64,000 nucleotides of DNA from Apostichopus japonicus. Its lineage: Eukaryota > Echinodermata > Holothuroidea > Aspidochirotida > Stichopodidae. The first letter of the stretch is position 1, and every line of letters begins with the position of its first letter. The DNA lies in contig NC_092572.1 in NCBI RefSeq assembly GCF_037975245.1, forward strand, positions 19,753,489 to 19,817,488, in the 5' to 3' direction. A program made the translations under genes and the position numbers. The notes beneath the pieces are model-generated. The model had not been told where the DNA came from. It searched no databases and saw only the letters and a program-made list of their open reading frames with translations. Positions 31,491 through 64,000 of the stretch are shown one piece after another.

Positions 31491-31770
31491 GGGTGGATAA
31501 AAGTGGTAGCGTTTAAAGCAATGAGGCTTAGCAATCAGGAGGTTCCGGGTTCAATACTCGGCCCGGTCATAGTAAGGTGGCTTTTTTCATCCGAGAGCAA
31601 TCTATGGTTTACCATCTGAAAATGACTTTCTTAATTGAAAATATTCCAAATTTGAGTTAAAATGTTGTGTTGGAATTTAAAATGTTGTATTGCAAGCCAT
31701 ACGATGTGTAAGTTGTAATCCGTAAGCCCTTGAGGGTTTTCCTACATTTGTGGTCGCTTAAGCGTCTGAA
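31490..31770 (+). mobile_element. tRNA-derived SINE, diverged
   Basis: Plus strand. Head lost or mutated (GGTGGATAAAAGTGG), B box GGTTCAATACTC, body and tail (GGTCGCTTAAGCGTC) recognisable. Confidence 0.65.
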
Positions 31771-32439
31771 AAATAACTGCTAATAAGTAAAAGATTATTA
31801 TTCTAAGTTTTCGTGAAAACGACAAGACGATTGTCAGGTATTTATATGGCACCTATTACAACAGTACAAATTGCAACGATAGTTCGTTGAACAGGCTCAA
31901 ATCTATAAGGTTGACACCTGTTGCCATGGTTATGTCTTGTAATATTATCGTATGATTCAATTTCAACCTGAAATACATAAAGGTGAAATACTGAAGTATA
32001 TACTTGGTATAAAACTCAATTTTGTCGGGTAATTATAGTGTTATGTGTAACCATGTGGTAGCCCTATAGAAAACATACATGACCTTTGCTGTATATACTG
32101 GAGTACAAATGCAGACAATTCGTTTTTTGTTCGAGGTAATAAAACTGTATGTTTAGCGTAGGTTCAAAATCTGTCGTCCCATGTATTGAACCTCTTGATT
32201 GAATCTCGAGCTTAGTTTATGTTCAAAAGTCAAGTGGTAATGGCGTGTTTGTTCAGACTCTATGGATTATATTCTACGGTAAACGTAGTCACCATAGAAC
32301 GCCAACTTTGGAGGAAAATGCTTGCAGGTTATCTTCTAGCACTGTTTTTCCCAAACTCGATGCTAAACATGGGTAATGGTCAATTTTTCTTGATTGTTCA
32401 TGTTTCTGTCTACTTTCAACAGTCCTTTTGGGCGATACA

Positions 32440-32840
32440 GGTTTAAGCGGTTACAATTTCGTCTATGCGTTAGCCGGGATATCTTTCAATTTAGAATGGA
32501 AAAAATCATAGAACCCTGACTTGGTGTTCTAGGGATTTCTGATGATTTATGTGTCTTCGGCAAAGATGAAGAAGAACACGACATGAACCTACATGCGTTA
32601 ATACAGGTGGCAAAAGAAACAGGTTTAGTTTTTAACTTTGAAAACGTGAGATAAAGCAGTCAAAAATCCATTTTTGGGGGTTAAGTTTTGATGCACAGGG
32701 AGTACATCCTGATCCTTAGAAAGTAGAAGAAATAGACAGAATTCTATCACCAGTATATAAGGAACAGCTTCAAAGTTTTCTAAGCTTAGCAACTTACATG
32801 ACGCTTTTTATCCCAAATTTTTCAACTGATCCACTGAAGA
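32440..32840 (+). pseudogene. gypsy 2 reverse transcriptase fragment
   Basis: Recognisable pieces: YRFKRLQFRLCVSRDIFQFR, the catalytic region altered to GISDDLCVFGKDEEEHDMNL, ALIQVAKETGLVFNF, and a thumb piece FIPNFSTDP. Stops occur between them. The usual Tyr/Phe-X-Asp-Asp box reads I-S-Asp-Asp. Confidence 0.65.
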
Positions 32841-32845
32841 GGTAA

Positions 32846-33241
32846 TTGAAAAAGGAATCCATATTTTATTGGTCAAATGTTCATGAGAGATCTTTTTGTC
32901 TGATAAAAGAATTGGTTTGCAAAGAATCTACCTTAGCTTACTTCGATCCTAACAAGGAAAGTATTATCGAAGTTCATGCGTCTATGAAAGGCATAGGTTG
33001 CGTATTATTGCAAGATTCAAAGCCAGACTATTTTGCTTCTAAAGCCTTGACAGAAACTGAGCAGCGCTATGCAGACATAGAGCGAGAGATGCTAGCTGTG
33101 GTCTATGCTTGTGAAAATGTTCATAGTCATGTTTATGGTAAACATTTTTTTGTCAAAATTGACCATAAACTACTCGGAATGATTAAATTAAAAAACGTGG
33201 GTGCAGCACCACCTACATTACAAAGGCTACTACTCAGGCTT
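32846..33241 (+). pseudogene. gypsy 2 RNase H
   Basis: 132-codon open frame: FYWSNVHERSFCLIKEL, VHASMKGIGCVLLQDSKPDY, ALTETEQRYADIEREMLAVV and VKIDHKLL. The first catalytic Asp of RNase H (usually Asp-Ala-Ser) is His here (VHAS), so activity is unlikely. Confidence 0.7.
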
Positions 33242-33479
33242 TAATGTTATGATATGCAAATACAATACAAACCTGGTAAAGAAGTGCTTATGACAGATGA
33301 ACTATCTAGGTTAAATCCATTGAATACTGGATCAGAAGAAAACCAGCATGTAACTATTAATTATGTGCAATTTTCTGATGAGAAAATGGAGGCAAATCGT
33401 AATGAGCCTAATACAGATCCATAACTTAGTGCGATAAGCAGAGTAATTATGATGTTGGCTGGAGAAATATAGGGATGTT

Positions 33480-34226
33480 TCAAAACAACTTTAGAAATAA
33501 TGGCCATTCCGGGATGAACTGTTTGTGGAAAATAGTGTAATTATGAAGGGGTGTAGAATACTTATTCCACCTAGTCTCAGATCTGATATTTTTGAAAGAA
33601 TCCATACTGGTCATCAAGGAATTATCAAGTGTCGACTGTGGGCTAAAACATGTGTTTACTGGCCTCGCATAATAATGATATAGCAAATAAGGTCAAATTG
33701 TGAAGTTTCACAAAGTTCTGAACCCTTGGAACAAATAGAAGTTCCAACAAGGCCATGGCAGACAATTGGTTCTGACTTATTCTATGTACATGGTGAAGAA
33801 TACTTACTCATTGCTGATAGTTACTCACAGTTCTTTGTTGTGAAGTCCGTACCAAAAGGTAAATCTACAAGTTGTACTGTAATTAACATCTGCAAGAGTG
33901 TCTTTTCTCAATATGGAATTCCAGAAACATTCATGTCAGATAATGGAAGTCATTATTCTCATCCAGATTTTAGGGATTTTGCCATTCAGTGGAATTTTAC
34001 CCATGTAACATATAGTACTAGATATCGACAATCGAATGGATTTATTGAACGACAAGTACAAATTGTGAAGAACACTATAATTAAGGCCAAACAGACAAAT
34101 TCTGATGTATTAATGTTCTTACTATGCTTGAGAGCAACACTGATATATTCTAAGCTACCATCTTCTGCCGAATTACTCCATGGTCGTAAATTGAAGGCAA
34201 ATTTGCCAATTAAAATTGAAAATTGA
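33480..34226 (+). pseudogene. gypsy 2 integrase
   Basis: The zinc region (RIHTGHQGI, then NCEVSQ with the last Cys replaced by Ser) carries stops. The core frame 33726-34226 is open for 166 codons and retains GSDLFY, MSDNGSHYS and the Glu in NGFIERQVQ, so all three acidic residues are present. Confidence 0.7.
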
Positions 34227-34314
34227 AATGTAGAGGAAAATGAAATGTTTGAGCATCTGCAGGATATGGCAATAGCATCAAAATGTGTATCATGAAAAAA
34301 CCTCGAAACCACTA

Positions 34315-34512
34315 TAACCCTTATTACCCGGAGAAGGTGTTTTCGTACAAGACCAGGTGTCGCGCAAGTGGTCTCATGGTAAAGTTCTCAGTCAAAGATT
34401 TGAACCTAGATCGTACGAGGTTAAAATGGATTCAGGTATAGCTCTTAGGAGGAATCGAAAACACATCAAGGAAAGGGAAATTGTTAATCGACAGCCTGAG
34501 AATGAGTTTTAG
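34315..34512 (+). pseudogene. gypsy 2 integrase C-terminal domain
   Basis: Frame with PGEGVFVQDQVSRKWSHGKV and RSYEVKMDSGIALRRNRKHI, the SH3-like module following the integrase core. Separated from the core by frameshifts near 34.24-34.32 kb. Confidence 0.6.
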
Positions 34513-34729
34513 AGCAGTCGAATGATGAAGTTATGAATAATCTATATAGTACTGTAAATTCAGCACAATCAACAAATGGTCAAATATCCGATAAGAATCA
34601 AACTCACGATAAAATAGTTGATAAAAACTTAGGTTCTGATGCTTATGTTACAAAGTCGGGTCGCATGGTAAAAAAAGAGAAATATATTAGACTTATGAAG
34701 TTTGTATTACAGCTAGCAATTAAATGTAT

Positions 34730-35141
34730 GAGAATGTCCAAAACTTTTGGCAGCATGTTGAGAGAAGGAAATAAAATATTCAAGCCACGGGGATCACGTT
34801 GATGCCTTAGTGCAATTTTTAGGCCCTTTTTTGGATACTGCAATGTCCAATAGGGCCAACACCTCTAGAAGAATTATCCTTGTTTTTTGTTAACATAATC
34901 AAATCATGTGTGGGCCATGGGCACTTGCGACATTGCGGTATCCAAAAATGCCAACGACTTCATTTTTAACTGTAACGGGGCCCATGCAGCAACCTCAAAG
35001 GCCCAATTGCCCACACAGGAATTAATCATGTGAAAATAGACAAAGGGCCCAAAAATTGCACTAAGGCATCGACGTGATCCCTGTGGCTTGAATATTTTAT
35101 TTACTTCTCTCAACATGCTGACACAAATTTTGGACATTCTC
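34730..35141. repeat. Foldback element with 97-bp inverted arms
   Basis: Arms 34730-34826 and 35045-35141 are imperfect inverted copies (starting GAGAATGTCCAAAACTTTTG and ending TTTTGGACATTCTC). A second inverted pair lies inside (GGATACTGCAATGTCC near 34836 against GACATTGCGGTATCC near 34935). The whole 412 bp can fold on itself. It abuts the end of gypsy 2. Confidence 0.65.
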
Positions 35142-35224
35142 ATATAAATCTCGATATATATATATAGTTTGGGCATTAACAAAACGATTGCGCGCGCCGA
35201 TGTGCCAAAATGATAGCATGACGT

Positions 35225-35450
35225 CAATATTGTATCTAGCAAGCAATTTTGACATGACCAATGTAGTAGTGACTTGCTGTTACAAGTTTTCGACATGCTG
35301 ATGTTGAATTTGACATGTTGATAGACGTAATGACATATTGGTATTTTGTTTCGACATGTTCATATGGAATTTTAACATGTTGATATCGAATTAGACATAT
35401 ATATATTAACTTGGACACTCCACTTTCTTATTCGACATTTATGGAACGTT
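35225..35450. repeat. Degenerate minisatellite (GACATGTTGATAT-like)
   Basis: Irregular units of about 20-25 bp around GACATGTTGATAT and variants (GACATGCTGATGTT, GACATATTGGTAT, AACATGTTGATATC). Adjacent to the foldback element, whose outer end (GGACATTCTCATAT) has the same motif, so the two probably belong to one element. Confidence 0.5.
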
Positions 35451-36575
35451 TGGCTCTCCGAAGAACACCGTCCGTTGATTCTGTTTTCAAGAGTTCTGAA
35501 ACAGCCTCGGCAGACATGCACCGCAACAACTAAATACAATGTGTAGCTCGACCCTAATAGAATCACGCTATTTAAGGCAAGTGACGATGGATGACAAGAT
35601 CAACCGCTGATGAATATGTCAAAAGTGAAATTTGTTTGAGATTTAAGTTAATGCAAATATGGTGAATCAATTCGAGACAATATCCGGTGGAATTCTTAAC
35701 GACTTGCATTCCCTTATAGCAAAATACATTCGTATGTCAAGGTAAATATGCAGCCCATTTCTTGCAGCAAATACATTTTGTATGATGGAGTTGTGAGGGA
35801 AAAGAGGTGTGTTTTGTGTAACAAACAGATCATACTTTGTAGTAGGTCACAACTCTCCAACATCCTTAAGTCAGATGACAGGGCTAAAAGTACCATACAA
35901 AATTAAAAGAATATTACTACTGGCAGAAATCGTTGTGATGTCACGGGTTCTTACCTCGATTTGAAATGACAATTTCTTTTATTTAGTAACAACATTTTCG
36001 TGCGTGGAGTACGTTGTACGCTACTTACCGCAGGTATCTTGCAATGCTAGCAAATGTCTCTGGTTGTCGTTAATCTTCTTAATAAGACGCGGAAATCAAT
36101 ATGCAACGCGAAAGGTAGTTTGATTTGCTTTTCCTTCTTCTTTTTGTTCGACTGATTTATGAATCTCAGATCTGGTTTCCGTAGTGTTTGTTATAAAACT
36201 CTATAGCTCTAAGCTGCACATAATATTGTAGAACGGTATGTTTACCTTCGAAACTAAGGAATGTTTAGGTGGAGTCTATACGAACAATTCGTATAAATAT
36301 AGTGAATAGCTTTGATTTATTTTACCTGCCCTTTGGTTGAGCCCTCTCAAGTTTTATTGGTTCAGTATTTTATACGTGTGTACTGTAACTCATATCTCAG
36401 TTTCTTTGAAACATATAAAATGGATTCAAAGTCCCCTTTGTAATATATTTGTTATCTCCTGCGTGTTTGAATAATCTGTATACAAATCATTAAGCTATCG
36501 GCGGCATAACGTAGTAAGTTCTATTAAACTTCTATATTAAAGAGATTGTTACAGGTCAACAACCAAATCGCCTTT
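35450..36575. other. No gene seen
   Basis: Ordinary-looking AT-rich intergenic sequence with no recognisable domain, TE end or RNA gene. Confidence 0.4.
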
Positions 36576-36579
36576 ATTC

Positions 36580-37320
36580 TTATTCTTATCTAGCCTATTT
36601 CGCTCCACTGCAGAAGAAAGGCCTCTTCACCAATTTTCCAATTACCTCTGTCCTGAGCTGTTCTCTTCCATGTGACCCCACCGTATTCTCTCATATCATC
36701 CATCCATCTCCTACTCTGCCTATACCTCTGCCTCTAACATAACTTCTTGGTGTCCAATCTGTCAATTTATGTGTCCATCTCTTATCCTGACATCTAGCTA
36801 AATGCCCTGCCCATCTCCACTTCTTTTGCTTTATGACTTGGTTAATATTCAAAACGCCTGTACTGTTTCTCAAGTCCTGGTTTCTGACTTTATCCTGAAT
36901 TGTTACACCCCTCATATTTCTTTCCATTGCTCTCTCTGTCACTCTCAGCTTCTTTTCTAATCTCTTGGTAGTTGTCCATGTCTCTGCCCCATAAGATATC
37001 ACTGGGATAATACATTGGATAAAGAGTTGTTTTTTCAATGTCACTGGGAAGCTCTCATCCCCCAATATGAAACTGAGCATGCCAAACTTCGCCCACGCCA
37101 ACTGGATACGTCTGTTTACCTCTCCAACTGTGTAATTTCCAAAGATATTCTCTTACCCAAGTACACATAACTGTCTACTTTTTCTATGGTTTCGCCATCA
37201 ACTGTAATCGTGTGGTCTTGTGATATATTACTCATGATTACTTTTGTCTTCTTCATGTTCATATTCAAGCCTGCCTTTTTTCTTTCTTCACGCAACTCAC
37301 AAATTATCAATTTTATTCTC
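36580..37320 (-). mobile_element. RTE-like LINE, 5'-truncated 3' end
   Basis: Minus strand. Upper part (37310-37116): REERKKAGLNMNMKKTKVIM, VDSYVYLGKRIS. After a frameshift (37101-36691): LFIQCIIPVISYGAETWTTT, RKWRWAGHLARC-type sequence (KQKKWRWAGHLARCQDKRW), and beyond the ATG-defined frame a TWKRTAQDRGNW and EEAFLLQW end. It ends with a short tandem tail ATAAGAATAAGAATAAAGG at about 36580. This is the C-terminal end typical of RTE/related LINE polyproteins. Confidence 0.75.
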
Positions 37321-37710
37321 TCAGTTTCATTAAAAAGCTATTTCAAATTGTTGCTAACGCATAATTTCAATAAAATGGCTTAGAATTGTTTAGATCACCT
37401 TTCAAGTATATCTCCATTCATTCCTGCTTTTTTTGTTGTACAAATTATCAGAACTTCTTGATTAATGAAAAATCTCTGGGGAAAAACAGGTTTCATTGTT
37501 CATACGTTTATGAAAAAAAGGAAATAATTAAAGACAAATTCTTCATCGTGAATAATTTGACCATATTTCAGGCAATTAACAACTAGTTTGACCGTTATTT
37601 ATTATGGGTGATAGAGTTATGTAAGCTTTAGCTTCTCCTCTGGCACCACATTCTTATGGCTGTATTAGTTGAAACTGGTAACGGTGGGTACCCGTTAAAT
37701 ATGATATATA

Positions 37711-37985
37711 TTACCGGTGCTGTGGCGAAGTGGATAAAGGCGGTGGCAATTGAAGCAAAGCGGCTTAGCAATCGGAAGGTTCCGGGGTTCGATACCAGGC
37801 CGGGTTATACTAAAGTGGTTTTTCTATCAAACGCAATCTATGGTTTCCCACCTGAATATGACTTTCTAACATGAAAAGTTTCCAAATTTGAGATAAAATG
37901 TTCAATTGGAAGCCCCCTGACGTGTAAGTTGTTGTCCATAAGCCCTTGCGGATTTCTCCCACAACAGTTGTCGCTTAAGCGTCGT
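37711..37985 (+). mobile_element. tRNA-derived SINE, full length
   Basis: Plus strand. Head CCGGTGCTGTGGCGAAGTGG with an A box and GGTTCGATACC B box, body with AATATGACTTTCTAACATG, tail GTCGCTTAAGCGTCG. Same family as the copies at 18.2, 31.5, 56.2 and 58.8 kb. Confidence 0.7.
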
Positions 37986-40900
37986 AAAAATAATTGCTGA
38001 TTATTATAAGTTAAAACTGATGTTTGTTATAATTTCATTACATGTGTTACATTTATGACCAGTTGCTACTGAGGCCATGTTTTAAGGTGCCAATCCATTT
38101 TTTTCACCGATATTCCTAGTTTTTTTTTAATCCATAGACATTAAGGGTTACCATATGACAAACTAAATGCCCAATAATATTCCGATGAAGGGTTTCGTAG
38201 GCCATCGGCACTAGGCCTGTTCAGGCTTGAAAGGAAAAATTCTTCGACACTATCTAAGCGTTGCGTCAACATAGGCTCGTGCGAACCGCATGAAGAATTG
38301 TTTTGGCTAAAATGCTGCCTATATTGCCGGAAATGACACTTCCCAGGCGTTTTAAAGTTGCAGCAGACCTCCCTGGTTGCAGGTAAAGATATGATAACAT
38401 AACTTGCGTACTTTTGTAAGCTATTTGTTTATGCTGAATTAACGGTTTATACTTGAAGTAATGTTGCAATTTTTGGCCGGGAAATCCCCGTTATCCTCCT
38501 AAGTTGTTTTCTATGACGTAAACAATCTTGCAATTGGGATTTGTTGGAAGAGTTGGGTTTTCGGTCTCCGCAAGGCAGAGGTGGTGTTCTCTGAAATACC
38601 CACTTCTCGCTCGCGTAAACATAGGCCAATGTTCAGGCTAGTATATAAGGAGCTGATGGTTACGTGCAGTGTGACACTCTTTGACGAAACTCATACAAGA
38701 CGAGATATACAAGTCTACTTACGGTACGTTATCTTATCATTTCTATCAACCAAGTTGGTATGTTTCCAATACCACGACAACGTGTATAACTGTTCGTAGA
38801 TATTGTAAGTGCTCATAATATTATTTAATACATTTGTGAGTTGTATGAGTTATTGGCAAACTGCGCTATTATTCTGAGGGAGATAACGCCCAATTATTTA
38901 GGAGTAACGTCATTAACCGATTATTGTCATTCACTTTATTAACCTTTATAGTTGCGCTCTGAACTGCGTGAAACTGTAGGTACGTTTGTAAAGATCAGTG
39001 TTCTGCGGTGAATGAATATAGCTCCGTCAGTCCGTAATAAGTAGCATTAGTGCATAATTCCTAGTCCAGCTACCAAACAGGAAGCAAAATTACATGATCC
39101 ACATAAAAGTCATTTAGTCCAACGATTGTTTCTTGGTGTATTTGCATCGGACGCTACGTTTAGCGCCGCCCTGTATGATAAATGAGGTTTGAATAAACGG
39201 AACCAATGTGCAATGAGCACTTGAATATCTTCCCCATTGCCATCTTCTTGTCGAGGCTCTTTCACCAACCCCAACTTAAAATATTGCCCCATCAGACGAG
39301 GAAGTGACAATACAATTAAAGTGGATAGAATTAAGTATCAAGGCACAATGTAAGCTAATGGAATCACCAAATAAATTGTTAGCCAAGAAAAGGTCAATCT
39401 GTCATCGATGTAAACTCCTAAATACTCAGACTTTATATTGACTAGTATTACTGTTATTGTTACTACTACAACCAATACCACCACCACAAACAACACCACC
39501 AGCCACACCACAACTACCATTAACACCACTACTAACACTTCCTCTATTATTAAGATTTCGTTTTATTATATTTTTGTATATATGCGGGTGGATCTAGTGC
39601 AATATATCTTTCAACTTGTCGTGATTTGACTTTTTTCCAACCGGCAAAACGAGCAATGACAAAACACAATTTGAATGTGGGAGGCTGTGAGTTTTAGTGG
39701 AGGGTGGGTTGGTCTGGGTATGGTTTGTGAGGGTAGGTGGGGTGTTCGCAGTCGGGATTCGTATTATTAAATTTTGTTTTGCTTTGTTTGCTTTCTCCTA
39801 AATTCCTTTTTCCAATATTTTATCTATTCCTGATTTGACTTTTTATTGTCAACTTAATGTTTTTGGAAGTGAAACTCTTCGACAAGAACCTCATTTTTTT
39901 TATAGTTTTACTTCCCTTTATTTTGCATTGCTGTTAATATTATAGTTGTTTATTTTGTGCAACTTTTCTACTATGTAATGAAAACAGAAATAAACGAGAC
40001 AATCCATTAGTAGAACGTTTCATTTATTATGAGTAAGCGTAGAAGAGACATAAAGATAAAACACTAATAAACTAACCATTTCCATTTGAAATTTGCTATA
40101 CCAATATTTCCACCAAAATTTGTTGAAATAAAGAACTTAGTAATAATTTTTCAGAAAATTGTTATTTACCAACTCTTGTATATAAGACAACATTGTAACA
40201 TTCCGCCGAAAATTGTTGAAATGTACCAGATGTGACTTAAGAAATAAGTATCAGAAAAATCGTCATCATTTTAAAATTTTGAATAAAATAAAATAGTTGA
40301 AATGACAATTAAATTGTAATATGTTATCATTTCAATATTTTAAGGAAACTATCAAATTGATCAATTGGAAAGAATTTAAAAATTTAATACTTTGCTGATA
40401 TACGTTGAAAATAACAAGAAAATGAACATTCGAAATCATTTCAACATTGTTCAGAAAATTGTCACGTTGCTCAATCGGAAAGAATTCACAACTTAACTCT
40501 GATACAATAGAGATAAATTGGAAAATTCAGCTCGGGCACTCGTCACATTTTAACAAATGTATCTTATGCCCTGTTTTTGTTTTTGGTAGAAACTTCGGTG
40601 TCTAGCCCAACCCTTGCTTCTAAGCTCTAACCTTCGATTATTTGTAATAAATATATTTTGAGAATTAAAGTCTGCGCCAATCATTCCTCACTTTGCGAAA
40701 GGTTGGCCTTCATTACTTATGTTTTACGTGTGTAAGCGAGGCCGATCACGGTAAACGTAGAGTTCGGAACGGTACACAAATATAGTATGTACAACACTAG
40801 GAACCGTTTGTAACATATATTTAATCAAAATACTTCCTTGTAACACCTCGTGGCCAACCCAACAAGCCTTTTAAAACAGCGAGCAAGGTCTCGCCGACAG

Positions 40901-41207
40901 CAAACATGCACGAGTGAACATAAACATTTACTATTATTACAAAAATAAAGGGTCTATATCGTCTGCATTTCGCATACAAATGAGGGATATAGATTAAGGG
41001 TGAGAGTTAAGTTTACAATTGAATACAGTCGTTTGTTATTTCATTAACAATATAGTGGGCCAGCAGTCTTTATTATAAGTTGTTACAATATTCTCCCCTT
41101 GGTAAAATAAATCGTCCACGATTTATAAGTTTCCCTTACAAAAATACCTTATTTTCCTGAATGTTAATATTGCCCTTTGCTATCGCAAACTGACCACAAG
41201 TAACTAC

Positions 41208-41208
41208 T

Positions 41209-41266
<58 letters not shown>

Positions 41267-41294
41267 TTATATATATATATATATATATAAATAC

Positions 41295-41342
<48 letters not shown>
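41208..41342. repeat. (AT)n microsatellite
   Basis: TA repeat with a few TTTATTTATA and ACATA interruptions, present only in the right duplicate. Confidence 0.9.
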
Positions 41343-41343
<1 letters not shown>

Positions 41344-43942
41344 ATTTCTAAGTAGCAATACCTATTTAAGTAACAATAACAATACCTATCACGACCTATT
41401 TAAGTAGCAATAAGTAAAATAAGTACAATAAGTAACAACAACAATACCTATCTAAGTAACAATAACAATATCTATCAATACTTAAGTAACAATAAGTACA
41501 ATAAGAAACAATAACAATACCTATCTAAGTAACAATACCATATAACAAGTAACTAAGTAACAATACTATATATCTTTTTTTTTTATTTTGTTCAAGTAAT
41601 TAAGAACATCAAACTACATACTAAATATCACAAATTACACAAAAATACAAATTTTCAAGTTATAAAACAAATGTCAAAACTACATACTAAATATCACAAT
41701 ATATACAAAAATATAACTTCACAATTGAGAAGACATTACTCCATTATTACCTTACACTTATTTGATACTTCTAAGTAAATAATCTCCTTATCGACTAGAA
41801 CAAAGAAGTTAACTTTACAATTAAACACAGTCGTTTGTATTTCATTAAAAACATAGTATTAATATTGCCTTATGCTATTGCAACTTTACCACAAGTAACT
41901 ATACTGTATATCATTTCCTAAGTAACAATACCTATCTAAGTAACAATAACAATATCTATCAATACCTATCTAAGTAACAATAAGTACAATAAGTAACAAT
42001 AACAATACCTATCTAAGTAACAATACTATATAACAAGTAACTAAGTAACAATACTATATATCTTCTTTTTTTTTATATCTCAATTCAAGTTATTAAGAAC
42101 ATCAATGAAGTGGGTGATAAGATATCAGCAATGATTCGCATGTTGATATCGTGTATGTAATCAAACTTTTATTCTTTCTATTAAACGCTGCTAGTTAAGA
42201 CGATTACTTCATGGCTTTAATTGCGCATGTGCAACCGGAATCGTCGTTGATTCTAACAAGAGCCCTAAACCTATACACTAGTGTTATCGGTATTACCAAA
42301 TTTCTCCTCACATTTTTAATATGGGTGTACAAAACAGACTTGTAGTTAGTCCGTCCAGGCATAGTTACTGGAATGTAGTTAATGTACTATAGTTCCTGTA
42401 CTATAGTTCCTGTACTGTAGTTACTGTAATATAGTTCCTGTAATGTAGGTTCTGTACTGTAGTTCCTGTACTCGTGGCTTTGTAATCGTACTCCTTACAT
42501 TTTGGAAATATTCTACTATATAGTCCTATATGATAGTGCAAGATAAACTGCTTTCCACTTGCTCTTAGAGCTTTGTGCCTAGAGGCGCACTCACGTAGAC
42601 TTCTACTTGTGATTTATCCCTAACTACACCCCCCCCCCCACCCCACCTACCCAACGCCCCACTGGCAGACAGTATTACAAAGTTCCTGGTGCACAAAAAT
42701 ACAGCCTAAGTATCCTCCATTATATCAAAAGAGGCGGGGAGACTCCTCCCCTTAGATCCCTTTCACTGGTCGACTTACCGTCTAAGCCTTTCCAAGTGGT
42801 TGCGCCCAAACTTATGGTCGCAATCATACCAAGTGGATTTTTTTTACCTCAGCTTACTCATGCTTTTGTACTAAAACTGTACTTCAAGTCTGGTATAAAG
42901 TAGACAATTAGCTTCTTACTTAATGATAAGACTATCAAGCAATATGCGTTAAGTGTTTGCGGATATATATGGTAGTATACGGTAATATCGAAATGCTGAA
43001 AGTAAAAGTGTTGCATTAAAAGCTGAAGTGATGATGATCATATCTCTGACTTTGCCCTAAATTTAGTTTTAGTATACTTCAATTACGCAATTTTATTGAC
43101 GTTTGATCAGATGTGACGCCACAGAATATGACAGATATGCACTTGTAAAAGGAAATTGTTAATGTGTGAATATTTTATGAAATTACTACAACGCACAGAA
43201 TTGGCGTTTCCTGCTTTGAAGATATACGAAATTTTAGCTATTTATATAAAATGAATATAAAGAAGATAAAAACTTGCACAAAAAAGTGTTAACCAAACCA
43301 TGTTGTAATTTGACTATACCGAACTGTCAGTGCAGATGCACAAAATATTTCTACTAGTTTAATACTAGAATAAATAGAATAAGTATTAATCTATTCAAAC
43401 TCGAGCAAAACCCCCAAGATTGTGTTTTTGTTTAATTTACAACATTCATTGATTAACCATTACCACGTCTCTCTTTTGACAGCCTTGATGCCGTTACAAA
43501 TTGTGCTGTTTCCTATTCAGTATCAATATAAAGCACGATAATGCTAGCTGAAGTCAATTTAATCCTGCGTAACTGGTTTAACTGGTTTTCGCAGCCACAT
43601 GATTGACATCAAGTCTTCCACAAGAAATCACAATGAAAAATCGCAGCCTGCTGAAAACTTCACATTAGCAAATGGAATACGAATCCACTTCTCCTTCTAA
43701 CATGAGAGTCACAACGAAAAATAAATTACTTTAGATTAACCGCAGTATTAAGGCATTTACCGTTATCATGTATAACAATTACAGAGAAGGGTGATTTGGT
43801 ACCTGAATGTGCCTTTGTCAATCCGGGTATTACAAAAGTTAGTATATACAAGAATTCTACTCTTCATTGCAATCCATATGAGGTAGATTACTTCCTCTAG
43901 TTCTGTTGTTCTTGTTTGGATGGCGTTTATCTACCTTTCAAC

Positions 43943-63984
<20,042 letters not shown>

Positions 63985-64000
63985 CTAAAGAGGTAAAGGC

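Larger units (their letters stand above)
32440..34725 (+). mobile_element. Ty3/gypsy retrotransposon 2, decayed
   Basis: Plus-strand remains in order: reverse transcriptase (about 32440-32840), RNase H (32846-33241), tether (33242-33423), integrase (33480-34226) and C-terminal domain (34315-34512), then a tail that ends near 34.72 kb in a foldback repeat. Gag and protease are not seen, and no LTR was found. More stops than element 1 in the reverse transcriptase, fewer in the integrase core. Confidence 0.75.

Noticed and set aside
32219-32446. 75-codon plus-strand frame before gypsy 2
   Set aside because: No reverse transcriptase or other motif until the very end; recognisable sequence starts at about 32440.
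34904-35296. 130-codon minus-strand frame and neighbouring frames
   Set aside because: They are translations of the foldback arms and minisatellite; the similar peptides on the two strands only reflect the inverted repeat.

Overview
This is AT-rich eukaryotic DNA with small spliced exons, long introns, many decayed transposable elements, tRNA-derived SINEs, Ty3/gypsy and CR1/RTE-type retroelement relics and long microsatellites. It looks like an invertebrate animal genome. A marine deuterostome such as an echinoderm is my guess from the UNC5CL-like gene family and the repeat types, but the sequence alone does not settle it. Nothing here is bacterial, and most open frames are chance or repeat-derived.

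The main content is a minus-strand, exon-by-exon repeated family coding for ZU5, UPA and Death domains, the cytoplasmic architecture of UNC5/UNC5CL and of ankyrin/PIDD relatives. I could place exons by domain, splice sites and intron phase. One module is: two short N-terminal exons, a linker exon, two ZU5 exons, two UPA exons and an acidic linker exon. Four modules are visible: A (17.8-11.5 kb), B (24.5-18.0 kb), D (52.5-45.3 kb) and E (64.0-58.7 kb). Two extra N-terminal exon pairs lie at 25.2-25.7 and 26.5-27.0 kb, and an isolated linker exon lies at 55.8-56.0 kb. Only A and D are followed by a Death-domain exon (10.2 and 43.9 kb). Every module starts and ends in phase 0, so B could be read through into A, and E into D, giving ZU5-UPA-ZU5-UPA-Death proteins. 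I regard this as the most interesting feature of the window.

Layout: 0-3 kb, a GPCR relic (TM5-TM7) broken by nested DNA transposons. 3-18 kb, left copy of a large segmental duplication, carrying a second GPCR pseudogene (6.9-7.8 kb) and module A. 18-27 kb, module B and the tandem N-terminal exon pairs. 27.3-38.2 kb, a graveyard of retroelements: two degraded gypsy elements, a foldback repeat with a minisatellite, an RTE-like LINE end and SINEs. 38.3-52.5 kb, right copy of the duplication with module D. 52.5-58.3 kb, mostly repeats, including a SAP-domain fragment. 58.3-64 kb, module E.

An SINE, a solo LTR, a hAT-like element and an intronic LINE are present or absent at matching sites in the modules. 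They show that A and D form one lineage and B and E another, so an ancestral two-module block was duplicated as a unit. The stretch 9.37-12.9 kb is almost identical to 43.1-47.5 kb, while flanking parts of the same duplication are clearly more diverged, which points to recent gene conversion or exchange.
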